A DNA stretch of 64,000 nucleotides, taken from JALNZF01 sp964447405. Lineage in GTDB: Bacteria; Nitrospirota; UBA9217. The notes beneath the pieces are model-generated. The model was not told the DNA's origin. It was given only the letters and a program-made list of their open reading frames with translations, and did no database searches. The first letter of the stretch is position 1. Each line of letters starts with the position of its first letter. The stretch lies in contig CAYUSP010000002.1 of the NCBI GenBank assembly GCA_964447405.1, forward strand, positions 434,001 through 498,000, given 5' to 3'. This document shows, one piece after another, positions 15,909-23,797 of this stretch. The position numbers were made by a program, and so were the translations under genes.

Positions 15909-17162
15909 CTATGCCTCCTCCCTGAGTGTTTTTATGTTACTGAAGAACTTGCTGAAGATCCAGAGTCCGAAGATTGCGACCACGATCCAGAAAACAATAT
16001 TGCCAACGAACTCGATGCCGTTGATCATACCTTTGGACAGATCTATATACTCGAGCTCCACCATCTTCTTGGGCAGAGTGGAAGCGCGGTTGACGAACCC
16101 GGCAAGGATCGAGACTGCGTAGAATCCGCGGATGTGAATGCCCTTCACCACCTTGGTTGTGAGTGCTCCGACCTGGATGCCGATGAGCGAGCCGATCAGC
16201 ATTCCCATTGCCAGCGTGTAGAACACATACCCATAGATCGCGTACTGGGCGATGGATGCAAGACCGGCAGTAAAGATGATCTGCAGGATGTCGGTGCCGA
16301 CCGTGGTCGCCGTTGAAACGCCAAAGGTATATACAAACATGGGGAAGGTGATAAAGCCTCCGCCCACACCCATGATGGCTGCCAGAATGCCGACGATAAC
16401 ACCGCCCATGGCGATGAACACACCGGAGATCTTTTTGCCGCCTGGGACATAATCTTCGTCAAAGGTGATCATGGGCGGGATGTTCATCTTCTGAAGTTTA
16501 ATGGCGAAATCCGTGGTTCCGGATGGTCCACCGTGTGCGTCGCCGCCCGCCTGCACCGGTCCCCTCGTGGACTTCCAGAAGTCCAGCATGGCATACACAC
16601 CGAGAAATCCGAGCAGCACGGCATAGACCAGGCTTATGAATGCTTCAGAAAGCAGCGGGTCCTTGTCATACAGAAGCCGGTTGATCCAACCGCCGATGAA
16701 CGTTCCGGCCCCTGAGCCGACCAGAAATGCCAAGGCAAGCTTTGTTGATACGTTGCCCAGCTTTTTGTGGACCGTGGTTCCCATGATCGCCTTGGCAAAG
16801 ATATGGAACACGTCGGTGCCCACTGCCAGGATGCCCTTCACGCCCGCAGCCATGAGCGCCGGCGTGATGATGAATCCGCCTCCCGCGCCTATGCAGCCGG
16901 TAATGAGGCCTGCGGCCAGACCTATGGCAATGGATACCATGAAGATGCTGGTTGAATAGAACGCCGGTGCATAGGCCGTCTTGCCACCCAGCATGTTGCC
17001 CGCATCCACCCACGATACTGCAACGATCGGCAGCAAGAGCAGCAGCATGATCCACATCTTCTTCCTGTTGTGGATGATGCTCATGGAGACCTCATAGTCC
17101 CATTTGGCGTGTGCGATCGACGCCTGCTTCATGAATTCATATGTGTTTCTCATTACTCCCAT
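15909..17162 (-). CDS. TauE/SafE (TSUP) family anion transporter
   Basis: 417 residues from the ATG at 17162 (AAAGGAGGG upstream). Hydrophobic with about eight or nine helices. Two related halves carry the glycine-rich TSUP motifs GCIGAGGGFIITPAL (about 110) and IMGVGGGFITFPMFVY (about 260), both followed by GTDVF/GTDIL. TSUP proteins move sulfite, sulfoacetate, thiosulfate or similar anions; the substrate cannot be told. The first 45 residues before helix one are unusually long for the family. It is downstream of the GntR-type regulator. Confidence 0.92.
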   Translation of the reverse strand: MGVMRNTYEFMKQASIAHAKWDYEVSMSIIHNRKKMWIMLLLLLPIVAVSWVDAGNMLGGKTAYAPAFYSTSIFMVSIAIGLAAGLITGCIGAGGGFIITPALMAAGVKGILAVGTDVFHIFAKAIMGTTVHKKLGNVSTKLALAFLVGSGAGTFIGGWINRLLYDKDPLLSEAFISLVYAVLLGFLGVYAMLDFWKSTRGPVQAGGDAHGGPSGTTDFAIKLQKMNIPPMITFDEDYVPGGKKISGVFIAMGGVIVGILAAIMGVGGGFITFPMFVYTFGVSTATTVGTDILQIIFTAGLASIAQYAIYGYVFYTLAMGMLIGSLIGIQVGALTTKVVKGIHIRGFYAVSILAGFVNRASTLPKKMVELEYIDLSKGMINGIEFVGNIVFWIVVAIFGLWIFSKFFSNIKTLREEA

Positions 17163-17196
17163 TTCAAACCCTCCTTTGTAGTATTGATACAATGCA

Positions 17197-17937
17197 TCAG
17201 GTGATCTGTAACAACTCTGTTTGTATCTTGTATTTTCTGCCGCTCCCCGTCAGCCTGGTATATGCTATGGGGCTGCCGTCCGCAGCAACTAACAGCCGGT
17301 GCAGCATAAGCATCGGAGCATTGTTCCCGGTCTTCAGTATCGATGCGGCGTCTGTGTTGATCTCGGTTATCTCGATCATCTGAATGACCTTGAAGATCTT
17401 TTGTTCGGACTTCTCCTGGATCAGTTCAAAAAAAGGCGTTTGGCACACTTCCAGCTCTTCGACATCGGGAATGGTCGCGAGTGGAATGTACGACTCTTCG
17501 AGGTAAGCAGGTTCGCCATTCACAACCCGCTTGCAGAGGACATAGTAGATGTCACCTGTTGTTTTTAAATATGCCTTCACATCCTCAGGCGGTACTTTGA
17601 TACCCTTTACCAGCAACTCCTTGCGCGCGCTCACCCCCTCCCCAAACATGTCTTCGGTCAACTTCGTCTTCATGGTAATGCCGAGATCCGGTATCGCATG
17701 CGTAACAAAGGTCCCTTTGCCCTGCAGTTTTTTGAGATACCCGCTCCGCACGAGATCGGTGATGGCCATGCGTATTGTTGCTTTGCTCACGTCATAGGCC
17801 GTGCACAGCTCATCTTCGGTCGGTATTTGCGATCCAACTGGCCAGTCGCGGCTCTCGATCTTCTCCTTGATAATGGAGTACATCTGAACATAGAGTTTCT
17901 GTTGGCTTTCGCGATCTATATTTTTACTGGTCAACAT
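17197..17937 (-). CDS. GntR-family (HutC/UTRA subfamily) transcriptional regulator
   Basis: 246 residues. An N-terminal winged helix (about 10-80, SRDWPVGSQIPTEDELCTAYDVSKATIRMAITDLVRSGYLKKLQGKGTFV) and a C-terminal UTRA ligand domain (about 95-240). HutC-type regulators usually repress a neighbouring catabolic or transport operon and are released by a small ligand. It ends 34 bases before the TauE gene on the same strand, so it likely controls its own operon. A near-palindrome (TCTCCTGAGGAGA-like, around 17991-18005) in its upstream region could be an operator. Confidence 0.93.
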   Translation of the reverse strand: MLTSKNIDRESQQKLYVQMYSIIKEKIESRDWPVGSQIPTEDELCTAYDVSKATIRMAITDLVRSGYLKKLQGKGTFVTHAIPDLGITMKTKLTEDMFGEGVSARKELLVKGIKVPPEDVKAYLKTTGDIYYVLCKRVVNGEPAYLEESYIPLATIPDVEELEVCQTPFFELIQEKSEQKIFKVIQMIEITEINTDAASILKTGNNAPMLMLHRLLVAADGSPIAYTRLTGSGRKYKIQTELLQIT

Positions 17938-18075
17938 AAGATTATTTCTTCAGGTCGTTATAATGTTTTTATTTAGTCAAAAAAACTGGGTTCTCCTCAG
18001 GAGACCCCCATATGGCAACTGTATGCTAATATCTGTTCGCTGCTTTTCTGATACTGCGAGGTAATGAAATTCGGT

Positions 18076-18222
18076 TTATTTGGAAGCAAGCACAGGTGCT
18101 GCTGGTTTTTCATCCTGCTGGATTTCATTTCCCGCGATCCTGTTCGCCTCGTCGAATTCGCCAGCCTCGGCAAAAGTGACTGCTACCATGACGTCCTCAA
18201 ACATTTTAATGAGTTTTTCCAT
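18076..18222 (-). CDS. Small FAEAG-core protein (48 aa)
   Basis: 48 residues with a good GGAGG upstream. Begins MEKLIKMFEDVMVAVTFAEAG and continues with an Asp/Glu/Asn-rich stretch and a Pro/Ala tail. Related in register to the 44-residue product at 9362-9496. Upstream lie two exact copies of the TGGTGCA-N6-TGTTGCG motif and two overlapping near-consensus sigma-54 elements. The function is unknown; the coding-quality evidence is the shared core, the ribosome-binding site and the shared regulatory motif. Confidence 0.65.
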   Translation of the reverse strand: MEKLIKMFEDVMVAVTFAEAGEFDEANRIAGNEIQQDEKPAAPVLASK

Positions 18223-18261
18223 AAGCAGCCTCCGCAGTAGCTTGATTTTCTATAAGCTATA

Positions 18262-18278
18262 TTACAAGACGCATGCCA
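18262..18278 (-). promoter_or_regulatory. Sigma-54-like promoter (imperfect)
   Basis: Minus strand TGGCATG-CGTC-TTGTA. The -24 element is good; the -12 element has GT in place of GC. A second overlapping candidate (TGGCATA-CAGT-TTGG, ending near 18290) is also one base off. About 40 bases before the small gene at 18222. Confidence 0.35.
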
Positions 18279-18326
18279 AACTGTATGCCATTAAAATATA
18301 ATGCGTTTTAAAGACACACGAACACA

Positions 18327-18346
18327 TGGTGCATCACAGTGTTGCG
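18327..18346 (+). promoter_or_regulatory. Operator-like motif, copy 5 (TGGTGCA-N6-TGTTGCG)
   Basis: Exact match in both half-elements to copies 1 and 6. About 50 bases upstream of the sigma-54-like element of the small gene at 18222. Confidence 0.55.
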
Positions 18347-18381
18347 CATTATGGATGATATGAGTGGATTTCGCTTGTGCA

Positions 18382-18401
18382 TGGTGCAGTAATTTGTTGC
18401 G
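18382..18401 (+). promoter_or_regulatory. Operator-like motif, copy 6 (TGGTGCA-N6-TGTTGCG)
   Basis: Second exact copy, 55 bases from copy 5 start to start (about five helical turns), ending just after the stop codon of the sigma-54 activator gene at 18411. Paired phased sites fit binding by an oligomeric enhancer protein. Confidence 0.55.
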
Positions 18402-18410
18402 GTTGGCTAG

Positions 18411-19718
18411 CTATGTTGCGATTTGATATTGCTTGATTTTTCTCTGTAGTTGCTGCCGATAGATACCGAGGGATATGGCGGCGCGGGAGATATTTCCATT
18501 GGCCGCGAGGAGAGCGTTTGCAATGGTCTCTCTTTCAGCTTGTTCAATGGCATCGCGAAGACCTTGAGCTTTGGGACGTGGTTTTTCGGACGATGACTGA
18601 AGAAGGGAGGGGGGAAGATCTGAGGGAAGCAGGTCCGCGGTATTGGTAAAGGATATTGCCCGCTCAATTATGTTCTCGAGTTCCCGCACATTTCCAGGAT
18701 AGGTATGCGCCATAAGCAGGTTCAGGGCGTCGACGGTAATACCTTTAATCATGATGTCCTTGCGTTTCGCAGCATGCTTTCTGATCAAATGCCTAGCTAG
18801 GTGCGCAACGTCCTCTGGGCGCTCCCGGAGCGGTGGCAGGTGGATATTGATGACGTTTAAGCGATAATAGAGGTCCTCGCGAAAAGCTCCGCGCTGGCAG
18901 GCCACTTTGAGATCGCGGTTCGTGGCGACTATGTACCTGACGTCGATCTTCAGCTGCCGCATGCCGCCGATGCGCATGATCTCGCCTTCCTGGAGTACGC
19001 GCAGGACCTTGGTCTGGAACAGCGGTGATACGTCGCCGATCTCGTCAAAGAACACGGTGCCGCCGTCGGCATTTTCTAGAAAGCCTTTCTTCGTATACTG
19101 GGCGCCGGTAAATGATCCCTTTTCAAATCCGAAAAGCTCCGATTCAAGCAGGGTATCGGGAATAGCGCTGCAGTTGATTGTCATGAAAGACTTCTCGCTG
19201 CGCGGACTCCATCGGTGGATGGCCCGGGCGATGAGCTCCTTGCCTGTGCCGCTCTCGCCCGTGATCAGCACATTGCTTTCGCTCATTGCTGCCTTTTTAA
19301 TCAGCCCGAAGATCTCCTGCATAGGCTTGCTCATGCCGATGATCTCGTCGAATCCGTACTTGTGATTCAGGATCTGCTTCTTGTGCTTCTCGATGATCTC
19401 TCCAAGCGCCTCGCTGGTGAGGGGTTTTTCCAGATAGTCGCTTGCCCCCAGCCGCATTGCTTCCACTGCGCTTTTCAGGTCAGGGCGGGAAAAGGCGATG
19501 ACCGGCATGCTGTGCCGGACATCCAGCAACCGCTCCTGCCACTTCTGCGTGTCAAGGTCCAGAAGTGCGATATCATAGCCTTCCGCTGCGGAAGGAGCAG
19601 CAGGGTCCCGCTCAATATGCGGTCTAACCGGGCTTTCGGTATCAGGACTGAATCCTGTTGCCTTGAACAGGGAAGCAATGTGCTTCGCTTCATCGGATAT
19701 GATGAGGATGTTCAGCAT
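18411..19718 (-). CDS. Orphan NtrC-family sigma-54 activator
   Basis: 435 residues. The receiver domain (1-115) is divergent but keeps an acidic start (IISDE), an Asp in IALLDLDTQ and the Lys in LEKPL. The AAA+ domain (about 125-350) has Walker A GESGTGKE, GSFTGA for sigma-54 contact and Walker B GGTVFFDEIGDV. A Fis-type helix-turn-helix ends the protein (NISRAAISLGIYRQQLQRKIKQY). No kinase gene adjoins it. Two copies of the operator-like motif lie directly after its stop codon, upstream of the FAEAG gene, which makes it the best candidate for reading that motif. Confidence 0.94.
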   Translation of the reverse strand: MLNILIISDEAKHIASLFKATGFSPDTESPVRPHIERDPAAPSAAEGYDIALLDLDTQKWQERLLDVRHSMPVIAFSRPDLKSAVEAMRLGASDYLEKPLTSEALGEIIEKHKKQILNHKYGFDEIIGMSKPMQEIFGLIKKAAMSESNVLITGESGTGKELIARAIHRWSPRSEKSFMTINCSAIPDTLLESELFGFEKGSFTGAQYTKKGFLENADGGTVFFDEIGDVSPLFQTKVLRVLQEGEIMRIGGMRQLKIDVRYIVATNRDLKVACQRGAFREDLYYRLNVINIHLPPLRERPEDVAHLARHLIRKHAAKRKDIMIKGITVDALNLLMAHTYPGNVRELENIIERAISFTNTADLLPSDLPPSLLQSSSEKPRPKAQGLRDAIEQAERETIANALLAANGNISRAAISLGIYRQQLQRKIKQYQIAT

Positions 19719-19768
19719 CTTTTCTCACATCTCACGCCTGACCCCTTTACGCCTCACGGAATTACCTA

Positions 19769-20662
19769 CTACTTTCCCTTCACCACCAGCACTGCGCAAG
19801 GCGACAGCACGATCACCCGCTCAGCCACGCTGCCCATCAGCAGTCTCTCGAGCCCCGTCCGACCATGGCTTCCCAGCACGATCAGATCCACGTTCTTCTC
19901 CTTGGCCGTCTCCACCACAGCGTCAGCCGGCTTTCCGGTCATGATAAAAGCCTGCACCGCTACACCCACCTTTTGAGCCGCATCTTTCACCGCTTTCGCG
20001 TTTTCCTCCGCCTTGTGCATTTCCTTGTCAGCAATAAGCTCCCGCTGTGTCATGGAAAAATCAACATCCATGGGTGTTGCCAGTTCAGCAGGCACCACAG
20101 CGATCACCGTCAGCTTGCCGTTGTTGCGCTTCGCGATTCCAATGGCTTCCGATGCGGCTGCTGCTGAATATTTCGACCCATCCGTGGCAACAATGATGTT
20201 CTTGAATTCGACCTGGGCCGCGCGCGGCACCACCATCACGCTGCATGGTGCATGGCCGATCACACGCGCTGTTGTGCTTCCCATGGTAAGCCGCTTGAGG
20301 CCCGTCTTGCCCCGACGTCCCATGATGATCATCGTGGCCTTGGTCTTCACCGCTTCTTCGGAAATATAGTTATAGGAATCCTCGCCTTCAATAATGCCGG
20401 TTTTGCAATCGATCCCTTCTTTTTTTGCCTGCGCTTTCACGGTTTCGAGGTGCTCGCGCGCCGCTTTTTCAGATCGTTCGAGCAATTGCGGCGCGATCGT
20501 TTCGTATTCGGGATTTGTTTCGATCACCGATATTGCTGAAAGCGTGCTCGAACACTGTTTGGCAAGACGGATCGCTTCCCGTATGGCGCCTTCACTGAAC
20601 TGTGAACCGTCTGTTGCGAGGAGAAGCCTCTCTGTATTGACTACCGGGCAGATTTCTGACAT
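19769..20662 (-). CDS. Tandem universal stress protein (two UspA domains, ATP-binding)
   Basis: 297 residues with two UspA domains (about 8-145 and 150-295). Both have complete ATP motifs: GRRGKTGLKRLTMGS and GSHGRTGLERLLMGS. This differs from the ATP-motif-less Usp proteins nearby. AGGAGG precedes the ATG. A sigma-70 type promoter (20763-20791, minus) is clear upstream, so this gene does not seem to share the sigma-54 control of its neighbours. Confidence 0.94.
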   Translation of the reverse strand: MSEICPVVNTERLLLATDGSQFSEGAIREAIRLAKQCSSTLSAISVIETNPEYETIAPQLLERSEKAAREHLETVKAQAKKEGIDCKTGIIEGEDSYNYISEEAVKTKATMIIMGRRGKTGLKRLTMGSTTARVIGHAPCSVMVVPRAAQVEFKNIIVATDGSKYSAAAASEAIGIAKRNNGKLTVIAVVPAELATPMDVDFSMTQRELIADKEMHKAEENAKAVKDAAQKVGVAVQAFIMTGKPADAVVETAKEKNVDLIVLGSHGRTGLERLLMGSVAERVIVLSPCAVLVVKGK

Positions 20663-20762
20663 AACGACCTCCTGATGTTGAATTTATTGAAATACCGCAG
20701 AACATGCGGTTTATAAAATCAGAGCGCAACAGAATGTGGCATAGCACAGTAATGATGCATCT

Positions 20763-20791
20763 ATCATAGTGATTAATTCTTTACGTGTCAA
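20763..20791 (-). promoter_or_regulatory. Sigma-70 promoter of the tandem Usp gene
   Basis: Minus strand TTGACA, a 17-base spacer, TATGAT. The leader of about 95 bases contains a small CCGCA/TGCGG hairpin (around 20696-20711). Confidence 0.75.
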
Positions 20792-20909
20792 CCTGTTCGT
20801 TTTTTTGCTGTCTTTTCATAAAGTATGCAAGGTATCAGAACGTACAGAGCGTTGCATCAAAATATAAGAGGTGTGCCCCAGAGGTCTCTCCGCCCCGCAA
20901 GGTCTACCT

Positions 20910-21824
20910 TCAGAGCTCGACAATCCTTGTGCTGATCTCGATCGCGGCTTCGGCGCCCTGACCCGCGGAGATGATCGCCTGCGAATGTCCATGGCGCAGT
21001 GCGCCCAGGATGAAGAGGCCGGGGATGCTCGACTCGCCTGAACCTCTGGTTACAAACTTGAATCCATCAGGATCGCGTTCCAGGGGAAGGCCCTCGAGAT
21101 ATGCATCGTTCAGAGATATCCCTCCCCACCCCATGATTACCTCACAGGGGATCACGCTCCCGTCACTCATCCGAACACCCTCGAGGTTCTTCTCGCCGAG
21201 CAGTTCTTCGGGTCTCCCCTCGACCAGCCCGATCCCCTCGTCCTCAAGGAGCGCCCTGTATACCGGCGCCAGAGTGAAACCGTGGGCAAGGAAGGTGACA
21301 TCTTTGGTAAACAGCTGCTTCATACCGACGCTCATACGCACCCCGTTCGCCGTGCGGTCAATGACCAGCAGCTTTTTGTTCGTAGTGCGATAGCCGTCGC
21401 AGATCATGCAGGTATAGTAAGAGATGCCGAAGAAGCGATGCAGATTCTTGAAGGGGGCAAGGGTTTCTTTTGCCCCTGATGCGGCTATGACGTAACGGGT
21501 GCGGTAGGTCTTGCCTCCGGCCAGAACCTCAAAAATCCCCTCTATGGCTTTAACGCGGTCAACCTTGGTATTTTCCACAGCCACGCCAAACGTCTTCGCC
21601 TGTTTGAGGCCGATTTCTAAAAGGTCCGGACCGGAGACGAGAGGAATGCCCAGGTAGTTCTCGAGATGCTTCGCGAGGCAGGTCCGCCCGCCGGGAGTGT
21701 GAAAAAGCATGGTTTTGAAGTTATACCGGCCCAGGTGAATACACGCCTGCAGCCCTCCCGGGCCCGCTCCGATGACGATGCAATCAAGAAGCGTTTCGCT
21801 GCCTAGGACGTGCGCTTGTTCCAT
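20910..21824 (-). CDS. Thioredoxin-reductase-like FAD disulfide oxidoreductase
   Basis: 304 residues from the ATG at 21824 (GGGGAGGG upstream). N-terminal FAD Rossmann motif DCIVIGAGPGGLQACIHLGR, redox motif YYTCMICDGY (C-x2-C, as in TrxB CATCDG) near residue 140, and C-terminal FAD motif IPGLFILGALRHGHSQAIISAGQGAEAA. The second nucleotide-binding motif expected after the CxxC is not recognisable (LLVIDRTANGVRMSVGM in its place), so NADPH may not be the donor. Ferredoxin-dependent flavin thioredoxin reductases are such a variant. Monocistronic. Confidence 0.82.
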   Translation of the reverse strand: MEQAHVLGSETLLDCIVIGAGPGGLQACIHLGRYNFKTMLFHTPGGRTCLAKHLENYLGIPLVSGPDLLEIGLKQAKTFGVAVENTKVDRVKAIEGIFEVLAGGKTYRTRYVIAASGAKETLAPFKNLHRFFGISYYTCMICDGYRTTNKKLLVIDRTANGVRMSVGMKQLFTKDVTFLAHGFTLAPVYRALLEDEGIGLVEGRPEELLGEKNLEGVRMSDGSVIPCEVIMGWGGISLNDAYLEGLPLERDPDGFKFVTRGSGESSIPGLFILGALRHGHSQAIISAGQGAEAAIEISTRIVEL

Positions 21825-21956
21825 ATGCCCTCCCCTTGTACCCCGATGCACGCAACGGGTTTTTACTATTTATATTCTTTGCTTTTCAGCGGGCGCTTGT
21901 TCAAATTATACCAGACGCTGGTGGCAAGAGCACATCGGATAACGATTGTCACAAGA

Positions 21957-21984
21957 TTGACTTCCCCGACGGAGGAGCTATACT
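21957..21984 (+). promoter_or_regulatory. Sigma-70 promoter of the 109-residue protein gene
   Basis: TTGACT, 16-base spacer, TATACT, about 85 bases before the ATG at 22069. Confidence 0.6.
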
Positions 21985-22068
21985 TAGTACATAAGAGGAT
22001 TATTGAAGTCCTGTTTGAAGTTTGGAATAAATCTTCTGAAATACCATGTTGCACCAAGGAGGCACATT

Positions 22069-22398
22069 ATGGCAACCGCAAATGAACTAAAAGAGCGTAT
22101 CTACTTTGAGGACATATATAAAGAACTGGAAGGAATAAAGATGAGGCTCTATTTACTCCGTGAAGAGCTTTCCCGGACATATGGAAAGGACAGCCCGATG
22201 CTATTGGCGCATGATCGCCATCTGATCGAAATGGCTGAATATGTAGACTGGAAGCTCCAGGTTCTTGAAAAAGGTACCGCATTCAATTGGAAGACCGCGC
22301 CGGGGAACCACAAAAAAGACATCCAGAGCGACGTTTCGGTGAAACCGCCTGAGAACGTTGCCGGGCCGGAGTTTCCCGGAGGGTATCTTGGCGGGTAG
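22069..22398 (+). CDS. Hypothetical cytoplasmic protein (109 aa)
   Basis: 109 residues from the ATG at 22069, which follows AAGGAGG; the frame upstream has no such signal. The first 75 residues are amphipathic helix (ELKERIYFEDIYKELEGIKMRLYLLREELSR) and the tail is Pro/Gly-rich (KPPENVAGPEFPGGYLGG). No membrane segment, no family recognised. Preceded by its own sigma-70 promoter. Confidence 0.75.
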   Translation: MATANELKERIYFEDIYKELEGIKMRLYLLREELSRTYGKDSPMLLAHDRHLIEMAEYVDWKLQVLEKGTAFNWKTAPGNHKKDIQSDVSVKPPENVAGPEFPGGYLGG

Positions 22399-22445
22399 AA
22401 ATTGGATAACTTGAGATAGAAAGTATTAAACTCTGGCCATCTGGG

Positions 22446-22628
22446 TCACACCTTCGAGATAAGGCATGTGTCGGCCCATAAAAAAGCAAGCAGCGGCATG
22501 TTCTTAAACTTCATGGCGTTGTTATAGGAGGATGAGATCGACTGTAGCGCATTGAAGTCGATCCGACCGCCGACTTTGGGAATAATGCACATCTCCAGAT
22601 CGAAGAGAATTAATTCGCATTGAGCTGG
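22446..22628 (-). pseudogene. Possible gene remnant between 22399 and 22658
   Basis: The minus strand is open for about 60 codons without a credible start signal. The translation reads like protein (FDLEMCIIPKVGGRIDF, then FKNMPLLAFLWADTC) and ends at a TGA at 22446-22448. No ribosome-binding site is visible at the internal ATG. It could be the tail of a decayed gene; the rest of this 260-base gap shows nothing else. Confidence 0.25.
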
Positions 22629-22651
22629 TTATGCCTCTCCAACTAATCCCT

Positions 22652-22687
22652 AACAAAACAGGCGCCCCGAATTGAGCGGAGCGCCTG
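22652..22687 (-). terminator. Bidirectional rho-independent terminator
   Basis: Stem CAGGCGCCCCG (22659-22669) with CGGAGCGCCTG (22677-22687), one mismatch, 7-base loop. T-rich runs on both sides; it lies directly after the stop of the minus-strand gene at 22696. Confidence 0.85.
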
Positions 22688-22695
22688 CAAGCGTT

Positions 22696-23748
22696 TTATT
22701 TGTTTTTTGTTGATGATGGTTGTGATTGAACGTTAGGTCTTACTGCCCCCTCCCGGAGTAATTTATTGCCCTCGCTGCTAGCCGGATTTGCCGGGATATC
22801 CGCATTTGTGGTTAACTTTCTGGCCTCATTGTCAGCCAGACAATTCATCGCCTTGTCATATAAAACCGGTCCAATGGTAGCCACAACCGCAATGATGGCT
22901 ACGATGAGTGTGAGACGAAATACTTTGAATGCATACAAGTTGGACGTCTTCCCGCCCATAGTGTCGATCATATATGCCCATAGACTCTGCAGATCCTGTT
23001 CATCAAGCTTATACTGATCGTTCAATGCTGCCTTTTTGGCGGGTTCCATCTCGCTCAGCCGGGTTTTCCTGCCGTAGAGCGCATGCTGGTATATTCCGTT
23101 GATCAGATCGCGAACCAATGTTTTGTCGCTTTGTTTATCTATTTGAATATGTCCATAAACAATGGTACAGGGAATACTTATCCTCACGAGCAGCTTTCTT
23201 TCAATTAAACTGGGCTTAACGATATCGAAGCACAATGAGGTTGTTTGAAAAGAATAAGGGACTTGCAGTGTCTTGTGGATAGCCGAACTGTTTTCAACCA
23301 CTATCAGCTGGTAGTGGTAAAAACCCGGGATCGCAACAAGCACCTTATTTCTATCTCGCAGTGATAATTCATTTATCGCGTTTCTGCACTCATGTACAAT
23401 ACCATTACTATGGTCTTGCAGGGCAGACCTGAACATCCGCAGGTGGCCATTGATGTCATCATGCGATATCTTCACTGTGAAATGGGAAATAAATCTATGG
23501 TGGTAGTATCCGATATCGGCGTTCAGGATCTTAATAGTGTTGGTATCTATCCTATCCTTGAGACCGCTTAATTCAAGGCTGTAGGTATCAAATTCTGCCT
23601 CGCTATGTGCCAGAGGACTGCCATACTTTCGTACAATGGTACTTACCGTGTTCTTTACTTTCTTTAATTCATCTCCTTCAAACACCACTTTCCCATCTTC
23701 AAACTGAAGCAAATAGAGCATGTAAACATGTGCGGTATAGTCCCTCAC
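22696..23748 (-). CDS. Hypothetical protein with one C-terminal membrane helix
   Basis: 350 residues. A large soluble N-terminal part (1-275), one membrane helix (about 280-302, RLTLIVAIIAVVATIGPVLY) and a Ser/Pro/Asn-rich tail. No signal peptide and no recognised domain. Downstream of the polytopic protein at 23798 with a 49-base gap on the same strand, so probably co-transcribed. GC content is somewhat lower than in the stress region. Confidence 0.65.
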   Translation of the reverse strand: MRDYTAHVYMLYLLQFEDGKVVFEGDELKKVKNTVSTIVRKYGSPLAHSEAEFDTYSLELSGLKDRIDTNTIKILNADIGYYHHRFISHFTVKISHDDINGHLRMFRSALQDHSNGIVHECRNAINELSLRDRNKVLVAIPGFYHYQLIVVENSSAIHKTLQVPYSFQTTSLCFDIVKPSLIERKLLVRISIPCTIVYGHIQIDKQSDKTLVRDLINGIYQHALYGRKTRLSEMEPAKKAALNDQYKLDEQDLQSLWAYMIDTMGGKTSNLYAFKVFRLTLIVAIIAVVATIGPVLYDKAMNCLADNEARKLTTNADIPANPASSEGNKLLREGAVRPNVQSQPSSTKNK

Positions 23749-23797
23749 GATACGTATCCTCCAACTGTCGTTTATTCGGTTTCGGGCGACGGCGTTC

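Noticed and set aside
20663..20909. Seventh copy of the operator motif upstream of the tandem Usp gene
   Set aside because: A CGCAACA half-element is present near 20730, but the partner half does not match at the required spacing.
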